Shown: piece by piece, positions 35,355 through 37,747 of the stretch
How positions within the stretch are numbered: position 1 is the stretch's first letter
Layout: each line of letters begins with the position of its first letter
Origin: Thiotrichaceae bacterium
Lineage (GTDB): Bacteria > Pseudomonadota > Gammaproteobacteria > Thiotrichales > Thiotrichaceae
Length of the DNA: 37,747 bases
Direction of reading: 5' to 3'
NCBI GenBank assembly: GCA_015490895.1
Contig: WFWY01000028.1
Location: forward strand, 1 to 37,747
Translations under genes and position numbers: made by a program
Notes under the pieces: generated by a model
Told to the model about the DNA's origin: nothing
What the model saw: the letters and a program-made list of their open reading frames with translations, nothing else
Databases searched by the model: none

Positions 35355-37747
35355 TAGTGCAGCCGAACATTATCTTTTCCCAGCAACTCCCTGATACGAA
35401 ATAACTCCGAATCATTTATCGGGGCGCAGTAGTGATCGCCAAGGCGCAGCCGCGCACTACTTTCTATGGCATCATAATAAATTAACACCGGGCATTGACG
35501 GTTTTCTGCATCAGATACGGGCGTATGCAGCAGTTCTTTTAGCTCGTTAATCAGGCCATTGCCTGTCTGTGAGTGGTGTACCGACATACTCAAGCTACGC
35601 GCGAAAGTGCGTCTGGCACTTGCCATGTCATGTAAAGCTTCAACACGCAGCCGGATAGAACCGGTACGCATATCGCTGGATAGCGTCCCTTCTACCAGCA
35701 GGATTTCATCTTTTTGAATCAGATGGCCATAGGTTTCAAATGTCTGGGTAAAGGCTGCGACTTCCATATAGGCACTGCCGTCATCCAGGGTGAAAAAGGC
35801 CCGTTTGCCATTATCAGTATTTTGAACCCGAACAGCCGCGACAATACCACCGATGATGACCGGTAGTTTAGACATTTTGCCACCTTCGATCACATCCATT
35901 CCTTCAACTGTAGCCAGAGAATGGGTGATGAGTTGTTTCAGCTCATCAGCATACTCATCCATCGGATGACCGCTCAGATACAGTCCAAGGACTTCTTTTT
36001 CAGCCGCCAGGCGCTGTTTGGTATTCCACTCTGGCAGATCAGGCACCTGGGGTTCCTTGCCTTCCATGTTCACAGCACCACCGAACAGATCCGTTTGCCC
36101 ATTGGACTGATCCCGGTGATATTGTTCGGCAATTTGCACTGCTTCTGGCAAGAAACTTATCAGGGCATGACGGGATAGTCCAAACAGGTCAAAGGCACCT
36201 GCCTTGATCAGGGTTTCCAGCACACGACGTGATACCTTCTGTGAGCTTACCCGTTTACACAAATCCACCAGTGAGGTGAACTCCCCTTCCTGTTCCCGGC
36301 TTTCCCGAATCATGTCGATGGCGGCTTCACCTACGCCTTTCACGGCACCCAGGCCATAGACAACCCGACCCTCATCATCAACCGTAAACTGATAGTGGGA
36401 AAGGTTGATATCAGGCGCTACTACGGACAGGTTTTGCTGTTTGCAATCATCAATAAAAGTGACAACTTTTTCGGTATTATCCATATCAGAGGACAAGACC
36501 GCTGCCATGAACTCTGCCGGATAATGTGCCTTAAGCCACGCCGTCTGGAAGGAGACCAGTGCATAAGCCGCAGAGTGTGATTTATTAAAACCGTAGCCTG
36601 CAAACTTCTCCATCAAATCAAAAATGTAGGTTGCAGTTCCTTCTTCCACGCCGTTTTTCAGTGCACCTTCCATAAAAATAGAACGCTGTTTTTCCATTTC
36701 TTCCGGTTTTTTCTTACCCATGGCACGACGCAGCATATCCGCTCCACCCAGTGTATAACTGGCCAGCACCTGGGCAATTTGCATAACCTGTTCCTGATAC
36801 AGAATAACACCGTAGGTCGGCTTTAATATGGGTTCCAGATCGGGGTGTGGGTACTCCACTTTTTGGCGGCCATGCTTACGATTGACAAAATCATCAACCA
36901 TACCGGAACCCAATGGCCCCGGGCGATACAGGGCAACCAAAGCGATAATATCTTCAAACACATCCGGTTGTAACCGCTTAATGAGATCTTTCATGCCCCG
37001 CGATTCAAGCTGAAAAATGGCTGTAGTTTTGCACGCTTTTAACAACTCAAACGATGGCCTGTCAGCAAGATCAATCTGGCTGATATCAATCGGTTCCCTG
37101 TTTTTCTTTCTGCGCCTGGCATTAACAATTTTCAGTGCCCAGTCAATAATCGTGAGGTTTCTCAAGCCCAGAAAGTCAAACTTGACCAGCCCCACCGCTT
37201 CCACATCATGCATGTCGTACTGTGAAACCCTGTTACTACCATCAGGTTCACAATAAACCGGCGTATAGTCGGTTAAATCACTCGGAGAAATAAGTACCCC
37301 ACCCGCATGCTTACCCGTGTTACGAGTCAGACCCTCCAGTGAACGCGCCAGATCCATGAGACCCTGTACCTCTTCGTCTGTGTCGTACAGCGCTTTCAGA
37401 TCTTCCGATTCGAGCAATGCTTTTTCCAGCGTCATCCCAAGATCCATGGGGATCAGTTTGGCAACCCGGTCTACAAAACCGTAAGCATGCCCCAGCACCC
37501 GACCACAGTCCCGGATCACCGCCTTGGCTGCCATGGAACCATGTGTAATGATCTGTGAAACTTTCTCACGCCCATAGGTTTGAGCAACGTACTCAATCAC
37601 CTTGTCACGCTTTTCCATGCAAAAATCCACGTCAAAATCTGGCATGGAAATCCGTTCCGGATTCAGGAACCGCTCAAACAGTAAATCATATTCCAGCGGG
37701 TCAAGGTCGGTGATTTTTAATGCATAAGCGACCAGGGAGCCCGCCCC
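35351..37747 (-). CDS. dnaE: DNA polymerase III subunit alpha, C-terminal 798 residues (5' end outside window)
   Basis: Replicative polymerase subunit. The frame is open through the window edge, with GSLVAYALKITDLDPLEYDL before the methionine near 37645, so the gene is cut by the window rather than starting there. The palm motif PDFDVDF carries the two catalytic aspartates (D401/D403 in E. coli). The fingers and helix-hairpin-helix regions follow (VYGLGAVKGVGEAAIDMI). QTDLF near GQTDLFGGAV is the beta-clamp binding motif, and an OB domain follows (LPVIIGGIVAAVRVQNTDNG). The C-terminus RIRELLGKDNVRLHY ends at a TAG within the adjacent repeat end. It is convergent with mnmA. Confidence 0.97.
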   Translation of the reverse strand, partial: GAGSLVAYALKITDLDPLEYDLLFERFLNPERISMPDFDVDFCMEKRDKVIEYVAQTYGREKVSQIITHGSMAAKAVIRDCGRVLGHAYGFVDRVAKLIPMDLGMTLEKALLESEDLKALYDTDEEVQGLMDLARSLEGLTRNTGKHAGGVLISPSDLTDYTPVYCEPDGSNRVSQYDMHDVEAVGLVKFDFLGLRNLTIIDWALKIVNARRRKKNREPIDISQIDLADRPSFELLKACKTTAIFQLESRGMKDLIKRLQPDVFEDIIALVALYRPGPLGSGMVDDFVNRKHGRQKVEYPHPDLEPILKPTYGVILYQEQVMQIAQVLASYTLGGADMLRRAMGKKKPEEMEKQRSIFMEGALKNGVEEGTATYIFDLMEKFAGYGFNKSHSAAYALVSFQTAWLKAHYPAEFMAAVLSSDMDNTEKVVTFIDDCKQQNLSVVAPDINLSHYQFTVDDEGRVVYGLGAVKGVGEAAIDMIRESREQEGEFTSLVDLCKRVSSQKVSRRVLETLIKAGAFDLFGLSRHALISFLPEAVQIAEQYHRDQSNGQTDLFGGAVNMEGKEPQVPDLPEWNTKQRLAAEKEVLGLYLSGHPMDEYADELKQLITHSLATVEGMDVIEGGKMSKLPVIIGGIVAAVRVQNTDNGKRAFFTLDDGSAYMEVAAFTQTFETYGHLIQKDEILLVEGTLSSDMRTGSIRLRVEALHDMASARRTFARSLSMSVHHSQTGNGLINELKELLHTPVSDAENRQCPVLIYYDAIESSARLRLGDHYCAPINDSELFRIRELLGKDNVRLHY

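Overview
The window reads as chromosome of a free-living-type gammaproteobacterium outside the Enterobacterales. The evidence is gene order: recA-recX-alaS-lysC-csrA-tRNA-Ser(GCT) on one strand, nudJ overlapping mnmA, and divergent gyrA and rep. GyrA carries Thr83/Asp87 and base composition is moderate. I cannot place it to genus from sequence alone. A CIRCE operator in front of groESL, a 2-selenouridine synthase, an alpha-2-macroglobulin lipoprotein and two CLC proteins fit an environmental lineage, but none of them is diagnostic.

Layout. 35-6373 (minus): recA, recX, alaS, lysC, csrA and tRNA-Ser, with repeat-derived intergenic DNA between recA and recX and between lysC and csrA. 6668-7432 (plus): a CPBP membrane protease-like protein. 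7467-15864 (minus): an apparent six-gene operon gyrA, mscS-like, long CLC with CBS region, short CLC, TonB-like and cobU. Four of its junctions are overlaps or gaps of about 14 bp or less. 16203-22763 (plus): rep helicase, a DUF1244 gene, a polysaccharide pyruvyl transferase-like gene, a frameshifted asparagine synthase gene, a parvulin (ppiC) and a CvfB-like S1 protein. 22865-24830 (minus): groES-groEL behind a heat-shock promoter with CIRCE. 25326-33159 (plus): giant alpha-2-macroglobulin lipoprotein, selU and an unassigned methyltransferase-like gene. 33630-35233 (plus): nudJ-mnmA. 35351 to the window end (minus): dnaE, 5'-truncated by the window edge.

How the genes work together. DNA maintenance and replication (recA, recX, gyrA, rep, dnaE) and translation quality (alaS, mnmA, selU) dominate. 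MnmA makes the 2-thiouridine at U34 that SelU converts, so two successive wobble-base steps lie 2 kb apart. The gyrA operon adds an osmotic/anion module (MscS plus two CLCs) and a possible cobalamin salvage pair (TonB, CobU).

I see no CRISPR array, prophage, intact transposase or recognisable defence island. The most noteworthy items are: a CLC pair whose residues predict one H+/Cl- antiporter-like and one channel-like protein; the one-base frameshift in the asparagine synthase gene; a pair of REP-like palindromes with compensatory stem changes; and several families of transposase-less terminal-inverted-repeat elements, one of which supplies both flanking stop codons at the mnmA/dnaE junction.
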